In this document: one piece after another, positions 24,401-37,100 of the stretch
How positions within the stretch are numbered: position 1 is the first letter of the stretch
How the letters are laid out: every line of letters starts with the position of its first letter
Assembly (NCBI RefSeq): GCF_048771995.1
Contig: NC_133030.1
Span: forward strand, 59,490,001-59,554,000
Source of the DNA: Taeniopygia guttata
Taxonomy: Eukaryota; Chordata; Aves; Passeriformes; Estrildidae
Direction of reading: 5' to 3'
DNA length: 64,000 nucleotides
Program-made: the position numbers and the translations under genes
Notes under the pieces: generated by a model
The model's database searches: none
What the model was told of the DNA's origin: nothing
Seen by the model: the letters and a program-made list of their open reading frames with translations, nothing else

Positions 24401-27400
24401 AGATACATTTTGTCTGGTAAAAAAAAAAAAAAAATTATTCAAGCATTTTGACAGTTACCTCCTTTTAAAAAGGCCCCTGCTTAGCATATTTAAGATAGCT
24501 TGAAATTAACCTTCATCTCTGGGATTCTTGACTTTTCTAATAGTCATAGAAAATTGATAAGGAATAGATTGATAAGATATGAATACATTTGCAATCAACA
24601 TGCAAATGAGCAGCATGATTTTTATTCATTTCTTTTAACATAGGGTGAAAAACTGAGAGTCAAAAAACCCTTTGAAAACAGGTATTTAAAAAAAGCCCAA
24701 AAAACAAAACACAAGCGAATATGAAGGAAGAAGCTGCCTATGCCTTTTCCAGTACATAAGGGAACAACTTTCAAGGGAGAACAAGAAGGAAAGAGGGAAG
24801 TAAAAAACAGAAATTACATATTGGACTTTTAAATGTAACTTTCTTTTGGATCCCCTTCTGCAGAATCAAGTAAGATGAAGTAGCAGATTGTGATACAAAA
24901 CAAACTTCAAAGAGCAACCTTTAAACTGCTGATGAATGCACGCAGAACAACCACAAAGGAGTGCAAGAGAAGAAAAAAAGCAGATGACAAGCTTTGTAAT
25001 CATCCTGCAATGCTGAAGAGTCAGGAACAACCATGTGTAAACATCATAGTGAATGGTTATAGGGCATGAAAGAAGAAGTTGGATTTAAAGCAATAAAATC
25101 AAGCAATTACGCACAAGGTACATTATATATATGGATTGGAAAGTTTCCCATATCTTTCAAGAAATAGGTATCTTTGATTCTAAATAAAGGCAGGTTTCTT
25201 GGAAAGCATTATTTTCCTTCCAAATTGGCAATACTGCTTTAAGTTACATAAGCATCCAATTAAATCAATATTTCTCTAAGTCCCTATTCAAATTAGCATC
25301 ACTGAGACACAAAATCCAGCTGAAGTCACATCACTTCAGCATTTATTCACAGCCATGATGCTACTTCCAGCCAAAGGAGATTAAGAAAAATCAATTTGTG
25401 TGCTGCATTTCATGAGTAACTGACTCACTCATACTTCAATACTACAGCAGCTCATCCTAAATAGATGCTATTATACTTTAAATTGCCATCTCTTCTTCTC
25501 CTAGTCAAACAGTTCCTATAGGAACAATATTGTTTTCTAGAAGCCATCTTTACAGTTATCACTCTATAATTTATTCAATTTATTAATTTATAATTTATTC
25601 AATTACATGCCTGAAGTCCTGATGTTTTGGTGTAACAATACAAAAATCATACTCTGAAAGGTCAAAAATACTCTGTATCATATGTGCCCGATCCATTTTA
25701 ACACAGGCTCATGAAGAATCTTTTGAATCAAAAAGCACTTGGTTTGGGGTGAAAACAAGCTGAACACATTGCTTCTTTAAAGACTTAATATTTGAGAAAC
25801 CACAAAGCATCGCCACTGAACACTTCAAGGACAAAGTCAGCTATATAAAGCTACAAATTTAAACTTCCCACTTTTCCTTTTTGATAGATTTCTATCTTGC
25901 TTTCACATTTGTCATAAGCAGAGAGGAACAAAAGCAAATTTTTAAGCAATTACAACATGGCTACAGACAAGAAAAGAAAGCTGCCAAGCAAAATATTTTA
26001 TGCATAGCATTTCTTGTTGAAGTGTATAACACTTCAACCCAAGTAATTAAAGTCAGAGCATTATTTTCACATGTTCAAATGTAACATCCCCCAGAAACCC
26101 CAGTTAATTACAAAATCAAACACTCAGGCCACCCTTAAAAACCCCTCAATCCTTCCCAAAACTACAGTTTGACATTTCATTTTTGCAATGATTCATAGTC
26201 AACTCCATTCTTAGGCTTGTCCTTTTCATCCAGAACAACTGAGTAATAAAAACTGGAGAACAGATCATCACCTTTTGTCCTGTGCCCTTCCTCCCTCCCT
26301 GCCCCCCAACTTTTAAGAGTGGCCTTGCAGTTCCAATGTGATTTAAATCAAACCCCACATGTACACTGATGTGAACTCACTTGCTTGCCAACTCCCCCCC
26401 CGGCGGGAGGTTTGGGATGCTCTCAGTTGCTAATGTACGCATCACGTGGACTAAGTCTGGCACTCCTTCACCCTGCTTCTTTATGATCTCTGGGAATCAG
26501 AAGTACTTTTTTTGTAAGTGCAGTCCAAATTTAACTTCAAAAGATTGAAACACTCAAGTTTTATAAAAAGGCAGCTTAACATTAAAAAAAAAAAAAGAGA
26601 AAAAAATTAAAGCGACAGACCGTACTCAACATGGTAATTGTTAACTTTGGTTCCATAAGTAAAAACCTGTAACAGATTTGACACAGATTTACTGCTGTTC
26701 ACATGCTGACTTGGTTTTAGAAATACACAGCTACCTAGTAACAGTGGGGGAAAAAAAATCTTTAATGGCTTTCCTACTATACATTAGACAGAAGATGTAA
26801 TATCTTCCCACGATATGCCCAAGGCATGGGGCAGATATTAACATCAGCTTTATCACTGCAACACAAGTTAAAATATTATTGACATCAGAGAAAACATATA
26901 ATTTTCAAGAAATACGAGGTTAGACAGGTCAGAAGTAATTCCCATGGCTGTATGTGTATTAACCAATACTTGTATTTCACTGCATTACAGCAACATGCAA
27001 ATTTTAAGAACTATTACACATAAATTAAAAGCCAGGGACATCACATCTAATTAACAGTTTCATCCTCAACTCAGGAGATACTTAAATTCAGGGCAGAAAC
27101 TTAAAGTGATCCACTCCAGCTTCTGGGTGAAGAGAATCTCCATTGTAGCCACAGCCACATTTGTCAAGACATTAATTCTTTAACTTTATTCTTAGGCCTG
27201 GTTGGTTTGTTTTGTTGTTTTTTCACTTTTCTCCTCAAGTCCAAAGCACACAAATTTATTTGAATTCAAGACATTCCAGACCATACCAGCCCTGAAGAGT
27301 CAGTCCTTAAATAGGGATTTTATGAAATTTAAAGAACAAGAACTTTTTAAAAATGCATCTTATTCATTTCTCTGTAAACATGAGCTCTTAGAAATTGTAA

Positions 27401-30400
27401 AACATGTGAATTGTTAAGACCTGGTGCTTTTCATCAAGTGAATACTGCAACATGCATTAATAATGTGCACATACGTGCACATCTATACATGCATGTATGT
27501 ACATACATACTATTCTTCATGTAATAAAGCATTTGCACAGTTTGAAAGTAGTTGGAATTCATCAACACCACTCTTGAAAAATACTCAAGCATTCAGATTT
27601 TGCCCTAAATTCCAGAAGAACATACCAAGTTTCCATTTTATAATTTGTGAGATAAGGCACATTGAAAGCTTTTAAAACCAACATGTAATCCAGTCCTTTT
27701 TAGTCAAAACAAAACAAAACCTAAAAAACAATTGTGAATTACGTTTTGTATATGCAATGGGTTTTCAGGGCTGTGTGTGTTTAGAAAAACCATCAGCTCT
27801 GTTTTGCAGTCAGGCTGTGTAAATTATTTGCAAGGTATAGTGGAACCACTGCCTAGTCCTCAACCAGCACCAAACTCTGCAGCACAAAGCTTTAAGCTGT
27901 TTACTTCAGAATCTAAATTTTAAATACATGACACCGCACACCAGAGACACCTCAAAAACTTGCCATTTCCTCAAAATCTACAGCCAAAGTTCATTTTACC
28001 ATCTTACATTTAGCAAAGAAATAATCTATGAATCTTAAATCTGAATAAGAAGCCAAGATCTCAGATTTGGTTTGCCAAGTTCCTTTATTGTGCAATTTTG
28101 AACATCTAGAATATGCTACATTGTGCTAGTTCTAAAGTTCTGCTGTACAAAAATAAGGAATTTATAGTTGACCTATACTACACAGTTTCACAACCTGTAA
28201 CTGTAGTACATTTAACATACAGTCTCCACTAAATGAATACATTTATATTTTGATAAAACTATAGATACAGACTGAATGAACACTGAAGACACAACAAATG
28301 GAGTCGGTCTGCTAGCTGTGTTTAATTTATTGGAATTATCTTGTTTCAATGCACCTTCAACCCTCCCCCCAGTCTTTAATTTACTTTTAAACCTTCTACA
28401 CATTTTCATGGCATCAAGTACTGGAAAAATGTACTTACAACCCTAAAATAGGATTCAAAAATGGGAATTCCGTACAAAGTTTAAGAAAAAGCCAGAACTT
28501 TGTTTATGTGAAAATTAGGGAAGGAACATATAACAGCTAACTTAAAATTATTTATCTCTACATAGGTATAAATATTGCAGGGACTATCTATTACGAATGG
28601 TTTTATGTAAAAAAAAATGAGAACAGAAAAAAAGGCTTAGACAAGTTTCATTTTAGAGTTAACACATTGATAACACATATTAGTGCAAATAATAGTAACA
28701 CATTTTGGAATGACTGATTACTTCTACCATGTTCACATGATACTTTAGGAGTAACATTGATTTATTGCAAGTAATGGCACAAGGATGTTTCTCCACACTT
28801 GCTGCTTTTTCCATTATTTGTTGCAGCTACAAATCTGGACCACAAACACATCAGGAGTGTCTTAAGTGACATAGTAAGTAGAAAAGTTTCTACATTTTTT
28901 AATATCTGAATCATCTCTCCTTATTCAAGTTGACCATCATTATTAAATCCTATATTCAGTCGTAAAATTTGCACTAGTTTTTAATAGTATAAATGCAAAT
29001 TCTGGGCCAAGGGGATAAAAATACAACCAGAAAAAAAATGCACATTAGAAAGGATCGACTCTCATTACCTGTTGGACTTCACTGAGTAAGTGATGTGCAT
29101 AAAAATATGTTATATGCATTTTGACCAAGTTTCCAGTTGAATTAATTTTTAATTTAAATTGATACTACAGATTAGTAAGATCATTCTAAAAGTACTCTTT
29201 ATATTTTTAGTTCCTTCAGCCAAAAATTGGGCTTTTAAAGTTAAGCACTGCCACTCTTATAGTATCCTAGGAGCAAGATTATTCACTGTAGTGTATAAAG
29301 TTTCAGATGCTGCAGCAGTCCTACCTTACTAAGGCATTATCCAATTACTTCAAAAACAATGCAATGGCACAGAAATTAATTACATATTAAATATAAAGTT
29401 ATCAACTCCTGTACTTGAAATTCTGCCTTAGTTCAGGCCTTTCAACTTTCCTCATGCATAAGTCCTAAAAGGCCAAATTCTGCAAACAGCTGATACAAAT
29501 CACTGCTGGGTTGAGTAGTGTTTACTAAATATTCATTAATTCAAATAATATTTTTGTGCAATAACAGAGAAAAGATTGAGGATAACTCTAAAAATTAAGC
29601 AAAGACCTTGAGAGGAAGTACAATATATTTTCTCAAGTCATTCAGATATCATCCCATTAAATTAGTATTAAAGTGCTTTATAACTACATACAGAATCCCT
29701 CTGCCTCTATGCAATTATCACACTTTGATCATTCCTGCAAATTTCCTATTTGTATAAATGCAAAGTACCAGCAGCCAAATTCCTTGTATGTACCATAACC
29801 ACATGCAGGTCCAGTGTTTAGGCTGTTCCTTTACAAAATGAAGCACCTGTACAAAAATGCCAGCTTTCCTCACTGTAATTATTCCTGGGATACGATGAGG
29901 CCAGCTGAAGATGCAGTCTTGGCTTCATCATATTTTTATATTCTAGGTCACGGGTTTGCCTGAGCTCAGACACAAAATCTAAGATAAGAAGGCAGTACTT
30001 GCCCAGATAGGAGAATTACCACGCTGTGAATCAATGTGTGAATGTTCAGCACTCTTGTTCTTCCCCAAATCTGTGGGTGGGCACACACAGCGAGCTCCTC
30101 ACACGCCTGGTGCAAAGCTGCTCCCTGCTCTGCTGGCACTTCCCTCCCGCAGTGTGACTGCACCGGGATATTCCTGCCACGCTCTCAGGGAGATTCACCC
30201 AGCACTGACTGTGCACCAACCTCTCCTTGCAGGCAAGTGTGGAGATTAAAACACACAAATGTCTGCCTGGCCCTTTCTTCAGGAGCAGAACAGATGCAGT
30301 TTGCTGAGACCTGGCAAGCGAGGTCTTTGAAAAACGTGGTACTTTCTGCAGGAGCACCTACACAGGTTGTAAGTGCTTTAAAAATTGCACATGGATTTAT

Positions 30401-33400
30401 CTCAGCCCAAAATTTCCATGCAGGCAAGTTCTCTGTGAATTTCTGGAGCTGCACTGTGTTACCATCATGCAAGTTAAAGAGGAAAAAAGTGCATAATGTA
30501 CTCCTCTAACTTACTAATCACTGCCACCATAGCTGTGGAGAACTCTGCCTATCGTGCCCTGTGCTATTAAGGATTCTTGGGAGTATACACACACGTAACT
30601 AGACTTGTAACATATAGAGGAGTCCACTTCAAAAATAGACTTAACCTATGCAAATAATGCATACAGCATGTCTTAGATTTCAGAAACAAACTCCAAGATG
30701 TAGTTGGTTTTAAATATCAAAAGGCACTATAAATGCAGTTTTAATCAGAAATTATTTGAATCTAATTGATTTTAAACATAATTTTTATGTTATTCAAAAA
30801 GCCCCAGACTTGGCAGTTTCAATTTAAAGTTTAAGAACTCCTGAAAATACAAATTTAAAGAAAAATTTAAGTTACTATTGGAGTAAGATGAGTTCCCACT
30901 TTTGTTTGTCATGAATGCTTAAAGATAAGCTTTGACAAATTTCTGACGTACTTTCAAATTAAGTAAATATGTAAGCAAGTGCTTAAAGATTATAGTAATC
31001 AAGCTGTAACCCTACTATTAATGGATAATAAAATATTACAGCTAACTGATTTGTACTTAACTATAAATGGCACTCAAATTACCATCTTCACAGACACTTT
31101 GTAAGATATCTGATTATTTTCTTTAACTCCATGTAACAGGAACCAGGATTCACTGGCCTGAAGTTAGTGCTGTCAACAGATTCAGGAAGAACACTGTGCA
31201 TAAATGAATTCTCTGCCATCCTGAATAATTTTCAGGGCTACAGGCTGCTGTACTTTCATAGCAGAACTTTTTCAGGACACATATGAGTGCCTTTTTCAGA
31301 GGTACACAGGATGGCCAACGGCACTTGAAGGTCTATTAAAAAGCCTGTATGTGTTAAGGGTTTAATTGTTGGAAGGGGAAGGGGGCCAGGGGTCTGTTTA
31401 GAAACAAAGTTACTTATTTTTTTTTAAATGATCCACCTTCTACTCTGCTTTCCAGGTACTTGTCCAACTCTGCCTCTCTTTTCACCGCCTCTGGTGATAC
31501 CTTTGGTGCATTCGGAAAACAGATCAATATCACACTCATGTTGTCTCGACTTCCCTGGTGGAAAAGAAAAAATGATTTGAGAAATGTATACACACCAGGC
31601 TAAACACACATCAAAGCATTTTAAATACAGAAATTCACAAATCATATGGTATCATAATCCAACTTTCACTATTATGGATTAATATTATCAAGCGAATTAA
31701 TCTCCCTGTACCCCTTAGAGAATTCCAGGCCCATTCATTTCGTACAACTCTTCAGTCATTGTTTTTCCCTCTTTTATGGTCTGAAGACTACATGAAGCCA
31801 GTTACAGACACCCCATTGTCATCTAAAAGTGACATTAGTAATGAGTGATGTATAAATACAAAGTGTTCCATCTGGTTTTAAGCACCAGCCAATCATTTTG
31901 GGAAAACAGCTGAATGAGTGAACAAAACCATTACTGCTCAAAAGCACTAATCAGAAAGGTGCTAAATTCAGAGAGTGCTTCCAGTAAAAATCACATCTAT
32001 TAGGCTTTTTCTTCTCCTTTTCAATTAAAACAAGAAAAGTTGCAAATGAAAGAATTTGTTAGAAAACCAGCTATAAGGTACCCAGATCTTACAAAAAAAA
32101 GGTTTACATTCAAAACTCCAAATAAAGGAAACCCAATACTTGAATATTTAAAAATATAAACACATTCTGCATATGCAAAGTAACTGGTTTACTTTCAATA
32201 CCCCTATGCTTTGGCCTACAAACATGCATCCACAGGCTTAACTTTTAACACTAATTAATTCCACTGATGTCAGTGAGATCAAGAACAAGCCAGTGTGCAA
32301 AACAGCAGTATATGGGTATGGTGAGGTGCTGACAGTTGGCTCCTGCAAAGCTTACAGCATCCACAAGTCTCTGCTCTGTTCCTGGTATTTGCTTTTAGGA
32401 TTGCCAAAGAAAAATAGTAAACAAAAACATAACCATTATCAATCTGCCAAGGTATTGGAAAGCAATTACAATTTTCTAGATGGGAAACAATGATCCTGTT
32501 AGCCATGTGGGAAGAGCAGGGATGTTGTCCTGTTTCTTTAGAAAAAAGTCGGCTTTTTTCTCTATGACTTCCAGTTTGCCTTCACAAAATAAGTATTAAG
32601 CTATGAAACTCAGTAACTGCATCACACTGCAACTTATTAATACAGAGTAGAAGTTAATGCACACAAAGTTACATAGTTTTGTTAAACCAAATAGTGTCCA
32701 TGTACCTGAGCTGGCTTCAGAGCTGTATCACACAACAGTGAATAAGAAATATAGTAATTAAACCAAAATAAAAACTAACTTAGGAAGCCAGGTCTTCAAA
32801 ATATGAAGTCAAGGTTCATTGATCTGCACTTAATCTTGATGTAAATATGACAGTAATGTTAATACTATGTGCCCAAGAAAGCAGGGGAAGATTAAGAAGG
32901 GGAAATATACTCTCTAGCCTAATTAAGTCTTAAGAGTTAAGATTTTGTAATGTACATTATGAAAGAGAAAAGAGAAGTTATTGTCTTTAGCTTGCCCATA
33001 AATTCCCATTAGCTTCTAGTTTTCCACTGATCACAGTGTCTCTGTACATGATTACAACCTCTTAATTAACCAAAACCACCCAGAAAAACGTTGTTTCTGT
33101 TGTGTGTTCGTTCCCCCTCTATCACCATTTTTGTAGGAACATGGTCATCACTGTCAAAGTCACGTTACCATAAACCATTGAATATTTATAGACTGGAAGC
33201 AAAGTTATTATTAGCTTGTTCATAAACTTCTAATAGTGAAAGCACAGTAAACTCCTTCTCTCAAGTCTGGCTACCTTGTACAAGCAGGTGTCAACTATCT
33301 CATTGCAAACTTTCTCAAGGTCATCAGTGACTTCAAGTCTGGATCTTACAAAGTCACACAGCTCTTCATTTCCCATAACATCCCAGATACCATCGCAAGC

Positions 33401-34108
33401 CAGGATGATGAACTGATCATCTTCTTCTGATCTCTCAATTTCATAAACTTCAGGCTCGGGTGAGACCAGCTGTTCTGTAGGACCTTTCCCATGGACACAT
33501 TTGTAATCAAAGTCCCCAAGTGCCCTTGAAACAGCAAGGGAGCCATTCACACGCTGAATCATTACGGAGCCACCTGCATTCTGTATACGCTCCTTCTCCA
33601 GCGGGTTACTTGGTTTGTGATCCTGTGTGAAGAAGTGAACCTTCCTGTTTCGACAGAGCAAACCTCTCGAGTCTCCACAGTTGATGAAGTATGTGTGTTG
33701 GGGAGAAATCATGACACCCACAGCTGTTGACCCACTTCTGTCTGCGCCATGCTTCTTCTCAGAGATGACTCTCATGTGTTCATCAATCTGCAGAAAACCT
33801 GTTCTGATGCCGCTCTTTACACTTTCCACAGATGGTGGCCCATCTGGCCCTTTAAAATCCTGGTTGCTCGTGATGTGATCTAATAAATGCTCACAGCAGT
33901 ACTTGGCAACCTGGGATCCAGCGTGCCCATCATAGACAGCAAAGAACGACCATCCATCCAGTCCATTTGGCAAACCAATCACAGCCGTGTGTGCATCCTC
34001 CATTTCCACACGCCAGCCCTGCATGCTGCTCAGACCGTAACGCAGCCCATTCCCCTGCCCCTGGGCGTTATGCTTCTCCATCTTTGGCTTGTCTAAAAAT
34101 GCTCCCAT
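21373..34108 (-). CDS. PPM1A: PPM1A (PP2C-alpha) protein phosphatase, spliced coding region of five exons
   Basis: Metal-dependent (Mg2+/Mn2+) Ser/Thr phosphatase of the PPM/PP2C family. The family member is known to dephosphorylate stress-kinase, SMAD and AMPK targets in cytoplasm and nucleus. Joining 34108-33275, 31554-31437, 26489-26381, 23784-23727 and 21402-21373 gives 1149 nt: 382 codons plus TAA, the human length. Visible landmarks: MGAFLDKP start with Gly2 (a myristoylation signal in the family); R33, E37 and D38 in [11 protein letters not shown]60-G61-H62 in VYDGHAG; D146 in NCGDSRG; D239 in ACDGIWD; D282 in SRDNMSV; a helical PP2C C-terminal region from about residue 297; and an end in STDDMW. 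The residues [11 protein letters not shown] near position 70 and the C-terminus fit PPM1A rather than its paralogue PPM1B. The start has a strong Kozak context (A at -3, G at +4). No frameshift or missing catalytic residue was seen. Confidence 0.97.
21403..23726 (-). other. PPM1A: PPM1A intron 5, 2.32 kb
   Basis: GT-AG intron before the last nine codons. Contains a two-copy 25-bp AT-rich direct repeat at 21566-21612. No other feature recognised. Confidence 0.9.
21566..21612 (+). repeat. 25-bp AT-rich direct repeat, two copies
   Basis: TAATATTCTTAATTA occurs at 21566 and 21591, followed in each case by an AC/CC + AAAA word. Inside intron 5. Confidence 0.8.
23727..23784 (-). CDS. PPM1A: PPM1A exon 5, codons 354-373
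   Basis: 58 nt. The first base completes Lys354, followed by [19 protein letters not shown]. The acceptor CCTCTAG is preceded by an uninterrupted run of 18 T on the coding strand (23809-23792). The donor is GCT|GTAAGT, a near-perfect consensus, in phase 0. Confidence 0.94.
23792..23809 (+). repeat. A18 run, the polypyrimidine tract of PPM1A exon 5
   Basis: On the coding strand this is 18 consecutive T directly ahead of CCTCTAG. Confidence 0.9.
24419..24434 (+). repeat. Poly(A) run
   Basis: Sixteen A in intron 4. Confidence 0.85.
25565..25605 (+). repeat. 24-bp AT-rich duplication
   Basis: TATAATTTATTCAATT at 25565 and 25589. Confidence 0.8.
26381..26489 (-). CDS. PPM1A: PPM1A exon 4, codons 318-354 (C-terminal domain)
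   Basis: 109 nt. The acceptor is TGATTCCCAG|AG and the donor CAA|GTGAGT. It encodes [20 protein letters not shown] and continues through a proline/glycine stretch to ELAS, the family's helical C-terminal region. The coding strand carries a run of eight G (positions 26401-26394) across the Pro-Gly-Gly-Glu codons. The frame is intact through it. I found this exon by matching expected splice phase and family sequence; no long open frame covers it. Confidence 0.94.
26490..31436 (-). other. PPM1A: PPM1A intron 3, 4.95 kb, with alternative alpha-2 terminal codons at its 5' end
   Basis: The first 23 nt read in frame with exon 3 as Gly-Gly-Ser-Phe-Lys-Lys-Lys-stop. The rest is AT-rich, apart from a GC-richer patch around 30034-30250 and a CATA/TACA microsatellite at 27464-27511. 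No transposon recognised. Part of it would serve as 3' UTR if the read-through isoform is made; several minus-strand AATAAA hexamers occur (for example near 28085 and 28760). Confidence 0.8.
27464..27511 (+). repeat. Purine/pyrimidine-alternating CATA/TACA microsatellite
   Basis: GTGCACATACGTGCAC followed by ATACATGCATGTATGTACAT, ending in CATAC words. Alternation is nearly unbroken. Confidence 0.75.
31437..31554 (-). CDS. PPM1A: PPM1A exon 3, codons 279-317 and first base of 318
   Basis: 118 nt. The acceptor is TTTTCCACCAG followed by GGA AGT CGA GAC, which reads Gly-Ser-Arg-Asp and supplies the last catalytic metal ligand, D282. The exon finishes the catalytic domain and starts the C-terminal helices ([22 protein letters not shown]). 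The donor is AGAAG|GTGGAT, phase 1, which joins to exon 4 to give Glu318. The weaker donor (GTGGAT rather than GTAAGT) is followed in frame by a short intronic tail and stop (see findings). Confidence 0.95.
31555..33274 (-). other. PPM1A: PPM1A intron 2, 1.72 kb
   Basis: GT-AG intron between codons 278 and 279. AT-rich. I see no repeat family or other gene in it. Confidence 0.9.
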
Positions 34109-34126
34109 AGTGACCTTCCTTCAGTT
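33275..34126 (-). CDS. PPM1A: PPM1A exon 2: 18 nt of 5' UTR plus codons 1-278
   Basis: Largest coding exon, with the start codon at 34108-34106. The acceptor is a pyrimidine-rich tract ending TTTGTAG, so the exon begins at 34126. The donor is TACAAG|GTAGCC, so the exon ends at 33275, phase 0 after Lys278. It holds most of the PP2C catalytic core: the first metal cluster (R33, E37, D38, D60-H62), D146, and D239. It lacks only D282, which lies in the next exon. If the donor is ignored, the frame continues 14 codons to a stop at 33230. Confidence 0.97.
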
Positions 34127-37100
34127 CTACAAAGGAAAAAAAAGAAAGGACTATTAAGATATTTCTTAAGTGTCTTGTTTAAAAATCCTGTTGGAAGATA
34201 TTCAATAATGGTACAAGTAATGTTAAGATGCCCAAAATACACAGCTATAAAGCTGATTTTTCTCTGTCTCCAGTCAAATTTGCATTGCTTTCATCTAATT
34301 TAAATAAGGACGCTACTACTAGCTGAACTGCACTTTTCATATTTTTGTATTTTCAGCTGTTTTACTTGAAAAATTTATGTTCACTGTCATTCATGGTTCT
34401 GACAAAAGCCTCCAATAGAACTATGTATGAAAACCAGTATCAAAGAGGACTTGTTAACTGGCATACATCTGAATGGCTGTTCCCTGCAACTACTGAGCCA
34501 TGAAAGAGTTTAGTGTTTCCAGGACACTGGCATTCCCTAGATCCCTACCTGCTGGCCACAAATTCCTGCTAACATTGCTTTTCTGGTAGTGATGGGGAAA
34601 ATGAAAGCAAACTGATTAGTTTTTCTTTTTTCAGGGTTTTTTGGGTTTGGTTGTTATTTGTTTTTTTTTAAACAGATAAATTATAAGAATGACCAAGAGG
34701 ATGCCAGAGTCTGCATAAAGGAAAAAGCAACACTGGATAAACTAGCAGCAGGACTGGGAAGGAACAGAGCAGCTGTCCCTTTAGGCAGCAGCAAGCCATT
34801 AGTTTGGCTCAGCCATCTTGTGAAAGCTCATCCTTAGATTTTCGGTTAAATTACGCAGCAGCTTCTCAGATGTCTGTGTTGCTGATTTACTTAAAACCCT
34901 CATGTATTCATGCTTCACTGAAAGACAACCACCCCTGACAAGACTGAGGAAATCTGTTTGGAAGTAAAATCACATGTATTGTATATTCTTGTGTGAACCA
35001 AGATTCAAGCCAGACCTATACACTGCCCACTCTCTCCTCCTTGGGATGTGATGCAGTGAATATTCACGCTTAAGAGAATAAGAGTTATATTTGAGGGCAG
35101 TGTAAACTGACTGGTTTATCTTCATGGTTTTCACACCCTAACCATCCAACCCACCCTTTTAATCCACATTGCTTTATTTGTGCATTCGTTATTAAAAAAT
35201 CGTACAAAATAGGTCACACATTTTGCATACTTGCAAATTATGCCTTGGGAAGCATGAAAGAGTCTGCAAATCATTGTTATACAATACAAAGTAATGGAAC
35301 TTCTAGAACTATGAGCTTTTATGTTTGAAGACTGTGGACAAAAATTAGCTGTGAAAAGAACCTCAAAAACAGATTTTACCTAAGGCCCCAACTAACAGCT
35401 GCACTAGCAGAAAAATCAGTACATCAGGAGTTTCAGAAATGTTTAACTTGACCATGGAATATATTTGACCAGTTTTCTAAGTGACTACATCATGCTTTTA
35501 TAACATGCTTTTATTGCAATACAGCACCAGTCATTAGTGACACCATATATCTAACAAAGCTCTTCACACTGTCTCTTCCAGCCACCGTCAACCCTTCTGA
35601 AACATCTGTGTTAAACTAAACAGTCAAGAAATGTTTATATTTGATCTCACCACCACCGTGATTCAAATGTGAGGCATGGGGACTGGTTATGCACTCTTTG
35701 GCTCACATGCTTTGCTAACAAAAACAAAACACATACTTCAGCTGTATGGGGATGGCAGCAGCAATTCACCTCTGCTTCCCCTCAGCCTAAACCCTGCTCT
35801 GGAGTTCTGTCTCTTCTCAAGAGAACACAAAATATTGATGCCCAAGCAAGCTGTAACTAACCAACAAAACAGAGTGTGCACCGTGTGTCTTGTGTCCCAA
35901 GCACATGCACAAGGTTCACATTACTGTAGTTGCTAGGAAAACTATACTACTTAAGACTTTTTTATCTTCACATGCAACTCTAGTGAAGTCAGAGTGATCA
36001 AAATAATTACAGAATGCTGCTATAAATCACATGGGTAATTATTTTGCTGAATAACACTTTTTATTCATTCTGTGATAGGAGCAAAGTTTAACACTGAATG
36101 TTCTCTTTGTTGAGGAGATCATTAAACAGAATGCAGATATTCAACTTTTTTACCTTAATTTAGAGTTCAAAAAGCAGAAACTGCCCTGGTAAATATACTT
36201 CTGTGAAGTATTTTACATTATTGCTGTAACATTAAGAGCAGGGTACGGTAACACTGACCAAAAACACTGTCGAAATCGGGACTAAAAAGGGCCATTTCTC
36301 TTTTAATCTCTCACCTTAGTATGCACACAACATTCAGAGCTGTGCTTTATAAATTGTTTGTCCTGCTCAGTAGTTTATCATGTAAATTAGAAATAGGTAC
36401 AGACAGTCTGTGTAAGTTCTAACAACTACAGAACTGCTAGCACACCTTCTATGTTAACAAATCACTCTCCATTTAAATACCAAATTGCCTTATCCCTTCC
36501 CAAAAGGCAACCTGAAAGCTGGTGGTCTTTGAAGCTAAGCTTTGTAGGTGAGTTGTTGATCCAGGACTCTTCAGGGGTGAGAGTTGCCCACCATGGATGA
36601 GAATACAGCTTGGCAAAAGGAAAACCACAGTGTGGCCAAGGAACAACTCCTTCAGAAATTACCCCAGCCCACAACAGGACGTGATCCCCCTCTGCAAACT
36701 GCAATACCAGACCGCAGTTGTCTGCCCTGCCATACTCCAGCTAAGCAGACTTTTACCAGAATAGCAGTCTAAACCTGCACGAGAATAGGCCAGGTTTTCA
36801 AAATCCTCACTTGAAAAAAGCACTGTTTGCTTGTGGATAGGATGAATGTGCCAGATCTTTAGGTTTTTTCCAGAATTCCGATTGTCATTCGGAAAAAAAA
36901 AATCAGTTAAAACTGAACTATTGGTGAATTCTGATGAATTGGAGACTACCTGCTACTTCTCCCCCCATATCGTTAATGTGTAGTTAAAACCTGAAGAATT
37001 TCAAGAGTCTTAGCTATGAACAAAAAAGAATCCTAGTTTTACAAGAAGGGATGGACACACAGAGAGAAATGCTGACATAAGAAAGCCATGCCTCCTTCCC

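Larger units (their letters stand above)
23785..26380 (-). other. PPM1A: PPM1A intron 4, 2.6 kb
   Basis: Ends in an 18-T tract plus CCTCTAG. Contains an A16 run (24419-24434) and an imperfect 24-bp duplication (25565-25605). Nothing else recognised. Confidence 0.9.

Noticed and set aside
30042..30509. 155-codon frame in PPM1A intron 3
   Set aside because: Falls in the GC-richer patch, overlaps frames on the other strand, and has no recognisable domain.
33275..34108. Assignment of the phosphatase to PPM1B rather than PPM1A
   Set aside because: Residues around 70-86 and the DSASTDDMW end fit PPM1A; PPM1B differs at these places.
21373..34108. Possibility of a processed PPM1A pseudogene
   Set aside because: Five coding exons are separated by GT-AG introns with an intact 382-codon frame and a CpG-island promoter; this is the functional gene.
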